Below are positions 42,504-51,268 of a stretch of DNA of 64,000 nt, piece by piece. A model generated the notes under the pieces. That model had not been told where the DNA came from. It was given only the letters and a program-made list of their open reading frames with translations, and did not search any database. This stretch comes from Microtetraspora sp. NBRC 13810 (GTDB lineage: Bacteria; Actinomycetota; Actinomycetes; Streptosporangiales; Streptosporangiaceae): positions 124,001-188,000 of the forward strand of contig NZ_BSRQ01000006.1 in the NCBI RefSeq assembly GCF_030268685.1, given 5' to 3'. Position 1 is the stretch's first letter. Each line of letters begins with the position of its first letter. Made by a program: the position numbers and the translations under genes.

Positions 42504-43330
42504 CGGAAGGCCAGGGCGATGAGGATGGCCGAATAGGTCACCGAGACGGCCGCCCCCTTGATCATCCCGCTCCACTCGATCTCGGGGGCGAACGCGTCCA
42601 GCCAGGCCGAGGTCCAGAAGGTCGGCAGGAACTCGCGCACGACGCCGAGCGCCTCCACCGCCTGGAGGATGCTGCTCACGATGACCAGGCCGACCGCGCC
42701 GCCCACGGCGCCGAGCGGCGAGTCCGTCGCGGTCGAGAGCAGGAAGGCCAACGAGGCCACGACGAGCTGGCTGACCAGCGCGTAACCGATCACGATGGCG
42801 AACCTCGGCAGCGCCGCGGCGGCCGGGATGACCTCCCCGGTGCCGGGCACCTGGATGTCGTCCCAGCCGAAGCCCAGGGTGCCGGCGAGCAGCGACATCA
42901 GCGGCAGTGAGATCACCGCGGCGGCGGCGTAGCCCAGGGCGACGATCAGCTTCTGGCGCAGCAGCCGGTCGCGCGGCACCGGCGCGGCGAGCAGATAGCG
43001 CAGCGAGGACCAGCTCGCCTCCCCCGCCACGGTGTCGCCGCAGAACAGCGCGACCGCGACGACCAGCAGGAAGCTCGCCGACACCGACAGCGTGAAGGCG
43101 GAGAAGTTGAGCGCGCTCTCGGTGGCGAGGTCCGACAGCCGCAGGGTGTTCTGCTGCCCGCCCTGGCCGGCGCCCAGTTTGAAGGCGACCACCAGCACCC
43201 AGGGCAGCGCGAGCAGCAGCCCGAACATCACCAGCGTGCGCCGCCGGCGGAACTGCCGGACGATCTCCACCCGGAGCGGCAGCGTGCGCCGCGCCGAATA
43301 GCCGTTCGCCACCGGGACCTCTGCGTTCAT
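42473..43330 (-). CDS. ABC-2 type transporter permease, partner of the hydrolase-ATPase fusion
   Basis: 285 residues from the ATG at 43330, overlapping the upstream stop (ATGA). Six membrane segments in the ABC-2 pattern, with the family segment GDTVAGEASWSSLRYLLAAPVPRDRLL between helices. It should form the transmembrane channel driven by the ATPase domain encoded just upstream. The 3' end of the gene is the parent unit of the 35-bp repeats. Confidence 0.9.
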   Translation of the reverse strand: MNAEVPVANGYSARRTLPLRVEIVRQFRRRRTLVMFGLLLALPWVLVVAFKLGAGQGGQQNTLRLSDLATESALNFSAFTLSVSASFLLVVAVALFCGDTVAGEASWSSLRYLLAAPVPRDRLLRQKLIVALGYAAAAVISLPLMSLLAGTLGFGWDDIQVPGTGEVIPAAAALPRFAIVIGYALVSQLVVASLAFLLSTATDSPLGAVGGAVGLVIVSSILQAVEALGVVREFLPTFWTSAWLDAFAPEIEWSGMIKGAAVSVTYSAILIALAFRRFRAKDIVS

Positions 43331-45903
43331 GACCGCTCTCCCACGTTGTCGTCGATCAGCGTGAGGAACACGTCCTCCAGGCGGCGCACCGAGCCGTTGC
43401 CCCGCGCCGCGCCCTCCAGCAGGTCGCGCACCGGCCCGGTGGTCACCAGCCGGCCCCGGTGCATCACCACGACGTGGTCGCAGGTCTGCTCCACCTCGGC
43501 GAGGAGGTGGCTGGAGACGATCACGGTCCGGCCGCGCTCGGCGTACCTGATGAGGACCTGCCGCATCTCCCTGATCTGCGGCGGGTCCAGGCCGTTGGCG
43601 GGCTCGTCGAGGACGAGCAGGTCGGGCAGCCCGAGCATGGCCTGGGCGATGGCGAGGCGCTGGCGCATGCCCTGGGAGTAGGTGCGCACCGCGCGTTCCA
43701 GCGCGCCGCCGAGCCCGGCGATCTCCAGCGCCTCCGCCATGTGCGCGTCGGCGGCGGGCCTGCCGGTGGCGCGCCAGTAGAGCTCCAGGTTCTCCCGCCC
43801 GTTCAGGTGCGGCAGGAAACCGGGCCCCTCGACGAAGGATCCCAGCCGGGACAGGATGGGGGCGCCGGGCGTGACCTTCTGGCCGAAGATCCTGATCTCG
43901 CCCGCGTCCGGATGGATGAGGCCCATCATCATCCGCATCGTGGTCGTCTTCCCCGCGCCGTTCGGGCCGAGCAGGCCGAGCACCTGCCCGCGCTCCACCT
44001 GGAACGACAGGTCCGACACGACGGTGTCGCCGTTGCGGTATGCCTTGGTGAGCCCGGTGATGCGCAGCGGCACGCCGGCCAGCGCGGGGTCCACGTCCGC
44101 GCCGGGACGGCGGCGCCCGGCGAGCACCATGACGACCGCGACCACGATCGCCGCGGCCGGCAGCGCCCACGTCCACCACTCGGGCCCGTTCACCGGTGTG
44201 CGCAGGGCCGCGTCGGTGGGCACCGTGAGCGCGGGGGCGGCCAGCCCGACGCCGGCCACCGACGGCGCGGCCGGGGTGGCGTAGCCGAGGTCGGTGCTGG
44301 ACACGGTGAGGCGGAGCCGGTGGCCGGTGTCGAAGCGGTGGTCGATCGCGGGCAGGCGCACCGTGACCTCGGCGCCTGCCTCGCCCGCGTCCGGCGGGAC
44401 GGTGACCTTCAGCGGCGCGACCAGGCCCTCGGGCAGGATCGGCGGCTGCGCCCCGCCGCTCACGTCCTGGAGCTTGGCGAAGAGGGTCACCTCGCCCTCG
44501 CCGCGCACCCGCAGCCGCACCGTGGAGCTGCCGGTCACCTGGAGGGGCGCGGTGAGCGGCGCCGACTCGAAGATCGCGCTCTGCCCGGGGACGTCCACCG
44601 ACAGGCCGGGGCCGCCGGCGCCGAGCAGCCCGCCGAAGCCCGGCACCGCCGAGATCGCCGCCGGGGAGCCGCCGGGCGGGTTGGCCACCTGCTGGTCGGG
44701 GCCGGCGAGCCGGACGACGGTGCGCCCGGTGCCGCCGAGGCCCGGGTACCGGTCGCCGGTGGCGTGCAGCAGCACCGGTCGCCGGGTGCCGGGGTCGCGC
44801 CCGCCGTCCCTGGTCACCTCGAAGCCGCTGCCGGGGACGGCCGTCCCGCCCTCGCGCTTCAGCCAGTGGCCGAACCAGCTCGCCGTCCGGTCGTGCACCC
44901 AGTCGATCTCGCCGTCGCCGCCGTCGTGGCCGCCGTCGAACCAGGCCACCTGGACCGGGGCGCCGGTGGCGGCGACGGCCCTGGCGTTGGCGTCGGCCTG
45001 GTCCAGCGGGAAGAGCGAGTCGCGCTGGCCCTGGAGCAGCAGGGTCGGGATCCTGATCCGGCCCTGCACCGAGACCGGGCTGGACCGGCGCAGCAGCGCC
45101 ACCGCCTCGGGTGTCGCCTTCCCCGTCTCGGCCACCGACTGGTACATCCGGCAGATCTCCGGCAGGAACCTGCCGCAGGCGGCCTCCTCCGCGGTGAGCG
45201 GCCGAGCCGGGACCGGCGGCCCGCCCAGCCCGGCGAGCCCGCCGTCCGCGTCGTCGCCGGGGACGGGTCCGCCCCTGCTGAAGAACAGCCCGGCCCACAT
45301 CCGCTTGAAGACGCCGTTCTCCGGGCCCCCGCCGCCCGCGTCGGGGAAGAGCGCGTCCGCGAGGTCGTACCAGGTGATCTGCGGGACGATCGCGTCGACG
45401 CGGCGGTCGTGGGCGGCCGCCATGAGCGCGATGGCGCCGCCGTAGGAGCCGCCGGCGATGCCCACCCGGGGGTCGCCGGCGGCGTCGAGGGTGACCTCGG
45501 GCCGGCGGGCGAGCCAGCCGACGAGCTGCTCGACGTCCTTGACCTCGTAGTCGGGCGAGTTCAGCGCGATCTGGCCGCCGGAACGGCCGAAGCCGCGGGC
45601 GGACCAGGTGAGCACGGCGTAGCCGTCGGCGGCGAGGCGCTGGGCGGCCTCGCGCACGCTCCGCTTGCTGCCGCCGAAGCCGTGCGCGAGGAGCACGGCG
45701 GGCGCCTTCCCGCCGTCCGGCGGCGGGAAGAACGTGGCGTCGAGGTTCACCCGCTGATCGCCGGCCGGGCCGTCGGTCACCGCGATGGTCAGGTCGATCC
45801 CCCGGGCCTGTGGTGCGGCGGGCCACAGGGCCCACCCGAGCACACCGGCCAGCAGCACTACGACAAGCAGGGCCGCGAGCCGGCGCCCGCGCGCGAATCT
45901 CAT
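43327..45903 (-). CDS. Fusion of an extracytoplasmic CocE/X-Pro-dipeptidase-like hydrolase with an ABC ATPase
   Basis: 858 residues. An N-terminal signal anchor (about 8-28) leads to an alpha/beta hydrolase with Ser153 (GGSYGG), Asp295 (GQRDSLF) and His326 (DGGHDGG). A jelly-roll domain like the PepX C-terminal domain follows (about 375-570), then a second membrane helix (about 577-596) and a complete ABC ATPase: Walker A GPNGAGKT (646-653), signature YSQGMRQR, Walker B LLVLDEPANGLDP, His switch SSHLLAEVEQ. The two helices put the hydrolase outside and the ATPase inside. The coupled permease completes the transporter. It may process a peptide or ester linked to transport; the substrate is unknown. 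Confidence 0.92.
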   Translation of the reverse strand: MRFARGRRLAALLVVVLLAGVLGWALWPAAPQARGIDLTIAVTDGPAGDQRVNLDATFFPPPDGGKAPAVLLAHGFGGSKRSVREAAQRLAADGYAVLTWSARGFGRSGGQIALNSPDYEVKDVEQLVGWLARRPEVTLDAAGDPRVGIAGGSYGGAIALMAAAHDRRVDAIVPQITWYDLADALFPDAGGGGPENGVFKRMWAGLFFSRGGPVPGDDADGGLAGLGGPPVPARPLTAEEAACGRFLPEICRMYQSVAETGKATPEAVALLRRSSPVSVQGRIRIPTLLLQGQRDSLFPLDQADANARAVAATGAPVQVAWFDGGHDGGDGEIDWVHDRTASWFGHWLKREGGTAVPGSGFEVTRDGGRDPGTRRPVLLHATGDRYPGLGGTGRTVVRLAGPDQQVANPPGGSPAAISAVPGFGGLLGAGGPGLSVDVPGQSAIFESAPLTAPLQVTGSSTVRLRVRGEGEVTLFAKLQDVSGGAQPPILPEGLVAPLKVTVPPDAGEAGAEVTVRLPAIDHRFDTGHRLRLTVSSTDLGYATPAAPSVAGVGLAAPALTVPTDAALRTPVNGPEWWTWALPAAAIVVAVVMVLAGRRRPGADVDPALAGVPLRITGLTKAYRNGDTVVSDLSFQVERGQVLGLLGPNGAGKTTTMRMMMGLIHPDAGEIRIFGQKVTPGAPILSRLGSFVEGPGFLPHLNGRENLELYWRATGRPAADAHMAEALEIAGLGGALERAVRTYSQGMRQRLAIAQAMLGLPDLLVLDEPANGLDPPQIREMRQVLIRYAERGRTVIVSSHLLAEVEQTCDHVVVMHRGRLVTTGPVRDLLEGAARGNGSVRRLEDVFLTLIDDNVGERS

Positions 45904-46055
45904 GCGCCGAGCCTACTGAGCAGTGCTGAGAGAGAGCTGAGATCTTCCGCCGGGGGGTGACAAACCTCCATCCGGATCAGGCGCTCGACGGACAGCCAGA
46001 TACCGGGCCTATACGATGCGGAAGCACGTGTCAGCTATCCCCCCGTGAGGCGCCC

Positions 46056-48176
46056 ATGGCAACGCCGACAGGTTGGCGGCGAGAGGGCAATCTGCCCGCC
46101 GAACTCACGAGCTTCGTCGGGCGCACCCGCCTGCTCAGTCATCTGAAACGCCACCTGCAGGACAACCGCCTGGTGACGGTGACCGGCATCGGCGGCGTGG
46201 GCAAGTCGAGGACCGCGCTGCGCCTGGCCCACCAGGTGCGGGGGCACTACGGCGACGGCGTGTGGTTCGCCGACCTCGGCCGGTTGCAGGACGCCGGGAT
46301 GGTGGAGCACACGATCTCCTCCGCGCTGGGCATCGCCGACCAGTCGCCGAGGTCGCAGACCGACACGCTGACGGAGTGGGTCGGCGACCGGCACATCCTG
46401 CTGATCATCGACACCTGCGAGCACCTGGTCGAGGCGTGCGCGGGCCTGGTGACCCGGCTGCTCGCCAAGTCGCCGAACCTGTCGGTGCTGGCCACGAGCC
46501 GCCAGTCGATGGGCGCGCCGGGCGAGCAGGTGGTGCCCATCCCGCCGCTGGCGGTGCCGGGCGACGACCCCAACGAGAGCCTGTTCACCAACGAGTCGGT
46601 CCAGTTGTTCAACGCCAGAGCCGGCGCCGTGGTGCCGGACTTCACGCTCGACGAGACCAACGTCGACGCGGTGGCCGAGCTGTGCCGCCGCCTCGACGGC
46701 ATCCCGCTGGCGATCGAGCTGGCCGCCGTGCGGCTGCGCGCGCTGTCGGTGCAGCAGATCCTCACGCTGCTCACCGACCGCTTCAGCCTGCTCGCCGGCG
46801 CGAGCCGTACGGCGTTGCCGCGGCATCAGACGCTGCGCGCGGCCATCGGGTGGAGCCACGAGATCTGCGAGCCGGCCGAGCGGCTGCTGTGGGCGCGGCT
46901 GTCGGTCTTCTCCGGGGACTTCGAGCTGGACGCGGCGCGGTTCATCTGCTCCGACGAGGACCATCTCCCCGCCGAGCGGATCATGGAGCTGATCTCCGGC
47001 CTGGTGGAGAAGTCGGTGCTGCTCATGCAGAACCACAACGCGGGTGTGCGGTACCGGCTGATCGACACGCTGCGCGAGTACGGGATCGAGTGGCTGCGCA
47101 AGCTCGGCCAGGAGGAGATGGTGCAGGCCAAGCACCTTGAGTACTACCTCCAGCTCGCGCTGACCGGTGAGCACGCGTGGTCCGGGCCGCGCCAGGTCTA
47201 CTGGTTCATCAGGATGCGCCAGGAGCACGACAACGTGCGCTCCGCGCTGGACCACTGCCTGAACGAGCCGTCCCATCGCAAGACCGCGCTGCAGCTGCTG
47301 TCGTCGCTGTGGTTCATGTGGGTGGCGTGCGGATTCGCCCGGGAGGGCCGGCTCTACCTGCACCGGGCGCTGGAGGCCAATCCCGAGCCCAGCAAGGAGC
47401 GTTGCAAGGCGCTGTGGGTGCTGTCCTACCTGTGCAGCGCGCAGGGCGACATCGAGGCGGCCCAGAAGGCGGCCGAGGAGTGCAGCGACCAGGCGGTGCA
47501 GGTCGGCGACTCCAGCGCGGTGATCCTCGCCACCAAGATGCAGGGCACGGCGGCGGCGTTGCAGAACGAGCTGAAGAAGGCCACGGCGCTGCTGGGCGTG
47601 GCCATCGAGTTCAACCGCGCGGGTCCGGAGCTGAACCCCGGCCTGCTGCCCGCCATCCTGGAGCTGGCGTTCGTGCTCATCGCGCAGAGCGAGCCGAACG
47701 AGGCGGAGGTCCTGCTCAGCGACCTGCGGCAGACCTGCGAGCAGCGCGGAGAGCTGTGGCTGCGGTCCTACGCGCACTGGGCGACCTCGCTGGCGCAGCG
47801 GGCGACCGGCCGGATGCCGGAGGCGCTCGCCAACGCCCGCGAGGCGCTGCGCATCAAGGGCCACTTCCATGACGTGCTCGGCGCGATGATGTGCCTGGAG
47901 GCGATGGCCCGCATCGCGACCGACCAGGGTGAGTGGGCGCGCGCGGCCCAGTTGCTGGGCGCCGCCCAGACGAACTGGCCTCTCTTCGGCCTGCCGTTCC
48001 TGGGCTCCCCGTTCTTCAGCGGGGAGCACGAGCAGAGCGTCAAGGAGTGCAGGGACCGCATCGGCGAGAAGGCGTACGACGAGTACTTCTCCCACGGCAG
48101 CAGGATGAATCTGGAGGAAGCGATCGCGTTCGCGCTCGACGACGAGGACACCGCGGCGGCGCCCGGCCTCGTCTAG
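46056..48176 (+). CDS. NB-ARC/TPR ATPase without DNA-binding domain, beside terpene cyclases
   Basis: 706 residues from the ATG at 46056 with GAGG upstream. LPAELTSFVGR leads to an NB-ARC ATPase with Walker A GIGGVGKS (44-51), Walker B ILLIIDTCEHLV and the GIPLAIELAA motif, then WHD-like ALPRHQTLRAAIGWSHE and a long TPR-like region. The sequence is very like the ATPase-TPR half of AfsR or LuxR-type STAND regulators, but there is no SARP/BTAD start and no helix-turn-helix at the C-terminus. It could be a signalling partner of another regulator. Its stop and the terpene cyclase stop share the palindrome CTAG. Confidence 0.88.
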   Translation: MATPTGWRREGNLPAELTSFVGRTRLLSHLKRHLQDNRLVTVTGIGGVGKSRTALRLAHQVRGHYGDGVWFADLGRLQDAGMVEHTISSALGIADQSPRSQTDTLTEWVGDRHILLIIDTCEHLVEACAGLVTRLLAKSPNLSVLATSRQSMGAPGEQVVPIPPLAVPGDDPNESLFTNESVQLFNARAGAVVPDFTLDETNVDAVAELCRRLDGIPLAIELAAVRLRALSVQQILTLLTDRFSLLAGASRTALPRHQTLRAAIGWSHEICEPAERLLWARLSVFSGDFELDAARFICSDEDHLPAERIMELISGLVEKSVLLMQNHNAGVRYRLIDTLREYGIEWLRKLGQEEMVQAKHLEYYLQLALTGEHAWSGPRQVYWFIRMRQEHDNVRSALDHCLNEPSHRKTALQLLSSLWFMWVACGFAREGRLYLHRALEANPEPSKERCKALWVLSYLCSAQGDIEAAQKAAEECSDQAVQVGDSSAVILATKMQGTAAALQNELKKATALLGVAIEFNRAGPELNPGLLPAILELAFVLIAQSEPNEAEVLLSDLRQTCEQRGELWLRSYAHWATSLAQRATGRMPEALANAREALRIKGHFHDVLGAMMCLEAMARIATDQGEWARAAQLLGAAQTNWPLFGLPFLGSPFFSGEHEQSVKECRDRIGEKAYDEYFSHGSRMNLEEAIAFALDDEDTAAAPGLV

Positions 48177-49183
48177 GCGCTGAGCAGGTCGTCGAGCCGG
48201 TAGCCCGCGCCCGTGGCCTCGTTCACGTCACCGGCCCTGCGGTAGCGGTAGGTCTCCCGCTGCCAGCGCTCGTATCCGCTGATCCAGGCGGCGAGCGCGT
48301 CGAGGTACCGGTTGAGCACGTCGACGTCCTCGGCGGGCAGGGCGAGGCTGGCCAGCACCTCGGGGATCTCGGCGCGGAGCTGGACGAACCTGGTGACCCG
48401 GCCTTCCACGAAGCGGTAGGCGTGCCCGATCGCCTCCTCCATCGTGCAGCCGCGCTCGTTGCGGATGACCATGACGAGGTTGTCCGTCTCCCCCGCGGCG
48501 AGCTCCTTCTCCAGCGAGGCCAGGTCGTTGGCGAGGTTGACGAAGTCGGCGGTGAGGGTGCGCATGATCCGCACGTGCGGCACGTTGAACAGCAGCGAGG
48601 GGACCTCGAACTCGCCGGCCACCTCGCAGGCGTCGGTGAACTGCTGCATGGCGCCGGTCACGAGCCGCTGTTCCAGGTAGGTGTCCAGGGACAGGAACGC
48701 GCCGCGGCGGCGGTTGGCCGACTCGTGCACGAGGGAGCCGAAGTAGCGCCGCCAACTCTCGGCCGCGCGGGCCCGCCAGGCGGGCGACTTCCCGGCGCAG
48801 GAGTCGCGCCACATCTCGGCGAACGCCGTGTGCAGCGGGCTGGGTCCCTTGTCCTCCGGGCCGCCCGGCAGGAGGAGGGCCGCGAAGCTCTCGCTGATCT
48901 CGCGCGCGCTGATCGGGTCCTTGCCCGCCGGGCCGTCGAACTGGTCGTCGAGAAGCGTGCAGACGGAGACGATCCGGTTGGCGAGATCGAGTCCGCGCTC
49001 GGTGGCGTGCGGGAAGGTGTACCCGACCAGCCGCTCGGACTTGAACAGCGTGTACAGGTCCTCGCTGCCCTCGTTGATGAGACGGTGTCGGGTCAGCCAG
49101 GCGAGATTGCGGTCGGCGGCGTCACGCCATCCTTCGTGCAGCTTGAGAGGGAGGGGAATCTCGAATGTTACGTCGGCCGGCAT
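48173..49183 (-). CDS. Class I terpene cyclase 1
   Basis: 336 residues from the ATG at 49183 with GGAGAG upstream. The Asp-rich motif DDQFD (79-83), the NSE triad NDLASLEKE (Asn219, Ser223, Glu227), the pyrophosphate-sensing Arg173 exactly 46 residues upstream of Asn219, and an Arg-Tyr pair near the end (RETYRYRR) are all present. It should ionise a prenyl diphosphate, probably farnesyl or geranyl diphosphate, and cyclise it in the cytosol. It is divergent from the second cyclase over a 553-bp gap. No P450 or prenyltransferase gene is adjacent. Confidence 0.93.
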   Translation of the reverse strand: MPADVTFEIPLPLKLHEGWRDAADRNLAWLTRHRLINEGSEDLYTLFKSERLVGYTFPHATERGLDLANRIVSVCTLLDDQFDGPAGKDPISAREISESFAALLLPGGPEDKGPSPLHTAFAEMWRDSCAGKSPAWRARAAESWRRYFGSLVHESANRRRGAFLSLDTYLEQRLVTGAMQQFTDACEVAGEFEVPSLLFNVPHVRIMRTLTADFVNLANDLASLEKELAAGETDNLVMVIRNERGCTMEEAIGHAYRFVEGRVTRFVQLRAEIPEVLASLALPAEDVDVLNRYLDALAAWISGYERWQRETYRYRRAGDVNEATGAGYRLDDLLSA

Positions 49184-49736
49184 TGAGCTCTCCAGATTGC
49201 ACCGTGGGCCAGATCCGGGTATTAGGCCATAAAAAAGAAGCCTTTGTGGAAAGCACCCAATCGCTCGCGTACCCGCCCACATGATCGGGTAATCGTGTCG
49301 GGCCGGATCTGTTTCCAGGTTATATTTCCGTCACCTGCTGAGACGGAGGTGATTCCGGCTGATGGGGGCAAGCAGGCCGCCGCCCCGCTGAAGCGGTTAA
49401 TTTCCGGAAACCTAACCATGAACCATGCCGTGTACCATCACGACGACGGCGGCGTGCGAACGCCCACCGCCACGGGCCTCCTAACCACCCTTTGTGGGGT
49501 TCGTCAAGTCATTCCTTTGCCGCGCCCGAACGCGCGCGAGCACGGTGTGAGCACTTCCCCGCACTGTGCGAAGTGTGACTTTCTGGCCATCGCGAGGACA
49601 AGGCCGAGCGTGGTTCTATAGATCATCGCCAATCAGGTCCGATAGTTCCACGATTAAGGTGTGGCCGTATCCGACACTACCCCCTCTGCCCCAAAACTGC
49701 CTTTACACCCGATTGCAGCCCCAGTGGAGGTTTGGC
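49184..49736. other. Divergent control region between the two terpene cyclase genes
   Basis: 553 bp, less GC-rich than the rest of the window. It holds an inverted repeat TCACCT (49331-49336) and AGGTGA (49347-49352) with 10-bp centre, and a TATAGA-like box near 49617. An open frame across it (49244-49621) has no coding character. It probably carries both promoters and operator sites for joint control. No clear -35/-10 pair could be fixed. Confidence 0.5.
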
Positions 49737-50744
49737 GTGGAAGATGTCAAAATACCCGATCTGTCGATCCCTTTTCCCGCGAGACTGAACCCCTTCGAAG
49801 CCGAGGCGGCCGAGCACACCACGGCCTGGGCGACCCGTATCGGACTCATCGCCGAGGAGACCGACGCCGCCCGCTTCGCCGGCGAGTCCTACGCCCGCCT
49901 GGTGGCGCGCCTCTACCCCGAGGCGTCGCTGCCCGACCTCAAGCTCGCCGCGGACCTCAACAGCTGGTTCCACGTCTTCGACGACCAGTTCGAGCTCGCC
50001 GACGTCGGCCGGGACCAGGAGCTGGCCCGCAGGCTCGCCGCCCGCGCCGAGTCGCTGCTGCGCGGCGAGCCGCTCAACCCCACGGCCGGGCCCGTCCTGC
50101 GCGGCCTCGCCGACCTGCGGCACCGGATGCGGATCAGGGGCGGCGACCGGTGGTGGGCGCGGTTCTCCCGGAACATGCGCCTGTGCCTCGACGCCGCCCT
50201 GTGGGAGGTGGACAACCGGGCCTCGGAGAAGATCCCCGACCCGGACACCTACATCGACCGCAAGCTCGACATCGCGTACGTGGCGCCGTCGTTCGACCTG
50301 ATCGAGCTGATCGAGCACTTCGAGGTGCCGTCCGCCATCCGCAACTCCCCCGAGTACGTCACGCTGCTGCACGAGGCCGGCCACGTCGTCGTGTGCACCA
50401 ACGACGTCATCGGGCTGCGCAGGGAACTGCTCCAGGGCGAGTTCCACAACCTCGTGATCGTCCTGGCGCACGCGTCGGGGAGCAGCCTCCAGGAGGCCGT
50501 CGACGAGGTCGAGGAGACCGTCTGCGCCCGCGTCGGCCGCTACCTCGCCGCCAGGGAGGCGCTGGAGGCGAGATTCGCCCGGCTCGGCGTCGAAGAGCAC
50601 ATAAGGCAGGCCGTCCGCCGCTGCGTGACCGGTCTGGAGGACTGGATGCGCGGCTACCGCGACTGGGCGCTGGAGACCAGGCGGTTCACCGACCTCGTGC
50701 TGCGGGGCGAGGTGGGCAGCTTCCACCGGGAGCTGGCCGACTGA
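49737..50744 (+). CDS. Class I terpene cyclase 2 with atypical metal-binding residues
   Basis: 335 residues from the GTG at 49737 with GGAGG 7 nt upstream. The first metal motif is DDQFE (82-86). The second reads NDVIGLRRE: Asn222 and Glu230 are kept, but Gly226 replaces Ser/Thr. The pyrophosphate sensor region reads YIDRKLDIA, with Arg175 one place from the usual 46-residue spacing and no Thr-x-Gly. The usual C-terminal Arg-Tyr is absent (TRRFT). Overall length and fold match bacterial sesquiterpene cyclases. It may have altered activity, use another substrate, or act with the neighbouring cyclase. Confidence 0.88.
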   Translation: MEDVKIPDLSIPFPARLNPFEAEAAEHTTAWATRIGLIAEETDAARFAGESYARLVARLYPEASLPDLKLAADLNSWFHVFDDQFELADVGRDQELARRLAARAESLLRGEPLNPTAGPVLRGLADLRHRMRIRGGDRWWARFSRNMRLCLDAALWEVDNRASEKIPDPDTYIDRKLDIAYVAPSFDLIELIEHFEVPSAIRNSPEYVTLLHEAGHVVVCTNDVIGLRRELLQGEFHNLVIVLAHASGSSLQEAVDEVEETVCARVGRYLAAREALEARFARLGVEEHIRQAVRRCVTGLEDWMRGYRDWALETRRFTDLVLRGEVGSFHRELAD

Positions 50745-50755
50745 GCCGGACGCGC

Positions 50756-50774
50756 CCCCTGACGCGCTCAGGGG
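50756..50774. terminator. Short hairpin between the terpene cyclase and ankyrin genes
   Basis: CCCCTGA and TCAGGGG separated by five bases, ending exactly at the ankyrin gene stop. It lies 11 bp after the cyclase stop. There is no T-tract. Confidence 0.5.
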
Positions 50775-51170
50775 TCAGGCCGGGGGCCCCTCCAGGAACC
50801 AGCGGAGGAACTCCTCGTGCCCGAACATCCGGGCCGTGTCCAGTGCGGAGGGCACGCCCGCGGCGGGGTCGGCGCCCGCCTCCAGAAGCGCCCTGACCAC
50901 CTCGGGCTCCTTCTTGAAGACGGCACCCGCGAGCGGCGTCTGCCCACGGTCGTTGGCCCTTCCCGCGTCGGCCCCCCTCCCCGCCAGAGCGCGCACGGTC
51001 TCCGCGTGCCCGTGGTAGGCGGCCAGCATCAGCAGGGTGTCGCCCCTCCCGTTGGTCAGGTTGACCGGCACCCCCGCGTCCACGTAGGCCGCCAGCCGCT
51101 CGGTGTCGCCCGCCCGAGCGAGGTCGAAGACACGGGTGGCGAACTCCTCCACCTCCGGATCCGGGTCCAT
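50775..51170 (-). CDS. Ankyrin-repeat protein
   Basis: 131 residues from the ATG at 51170; an ATG at 51179 is three codons upstream, and neither has a well-spaced ribosome site. Three to four ankyrin repeats: GDTERLAAYVDAGVPVN, GRGDTLLMLAAYHGHAETV, DRGQTPLAGAVFKKEPEVV and a last partial one. Such short cytosolic ankyrin proteins mediate protein contacts and occur widely in actinobacteria. No partner is evident. Confidence 0.85.
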   Translation of the reverse strand: MDPDPEVEEFATRVFDLARAGDTERLAAYVDAGVPVNLTNGRGDTLLMLAAYHGHAETVRALAGRGADAGRANDRGQTPLAGAVFKKEPEVVRALLEAGADPAAGVPSALDTARMFGHEEFLRWFLEGPPA

Positions 51171-51268
51171 GCCTCCCATTGTGCACCGATAGGGTGCGCT
51201 GGACGGAATTCCACCCGGCACGCCGTAGGTTGAGAGTGGGACAGGAATTCACGAAAGGCTGGGAGAAC

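Noticed and set aside
43327-45903. Hydrolase-ATPase fusion as an assembly artefact
   Set aside because: The frame is continuous through a sensible second membrane helix and linker, and the permease overlap downstream is intact.
49244-49621. 125-codon open frame between the terpene cyclases
   Set aside because: No ribosome site, no GC third-position bias and no family resemblance; the region fits a divergent promoter better.
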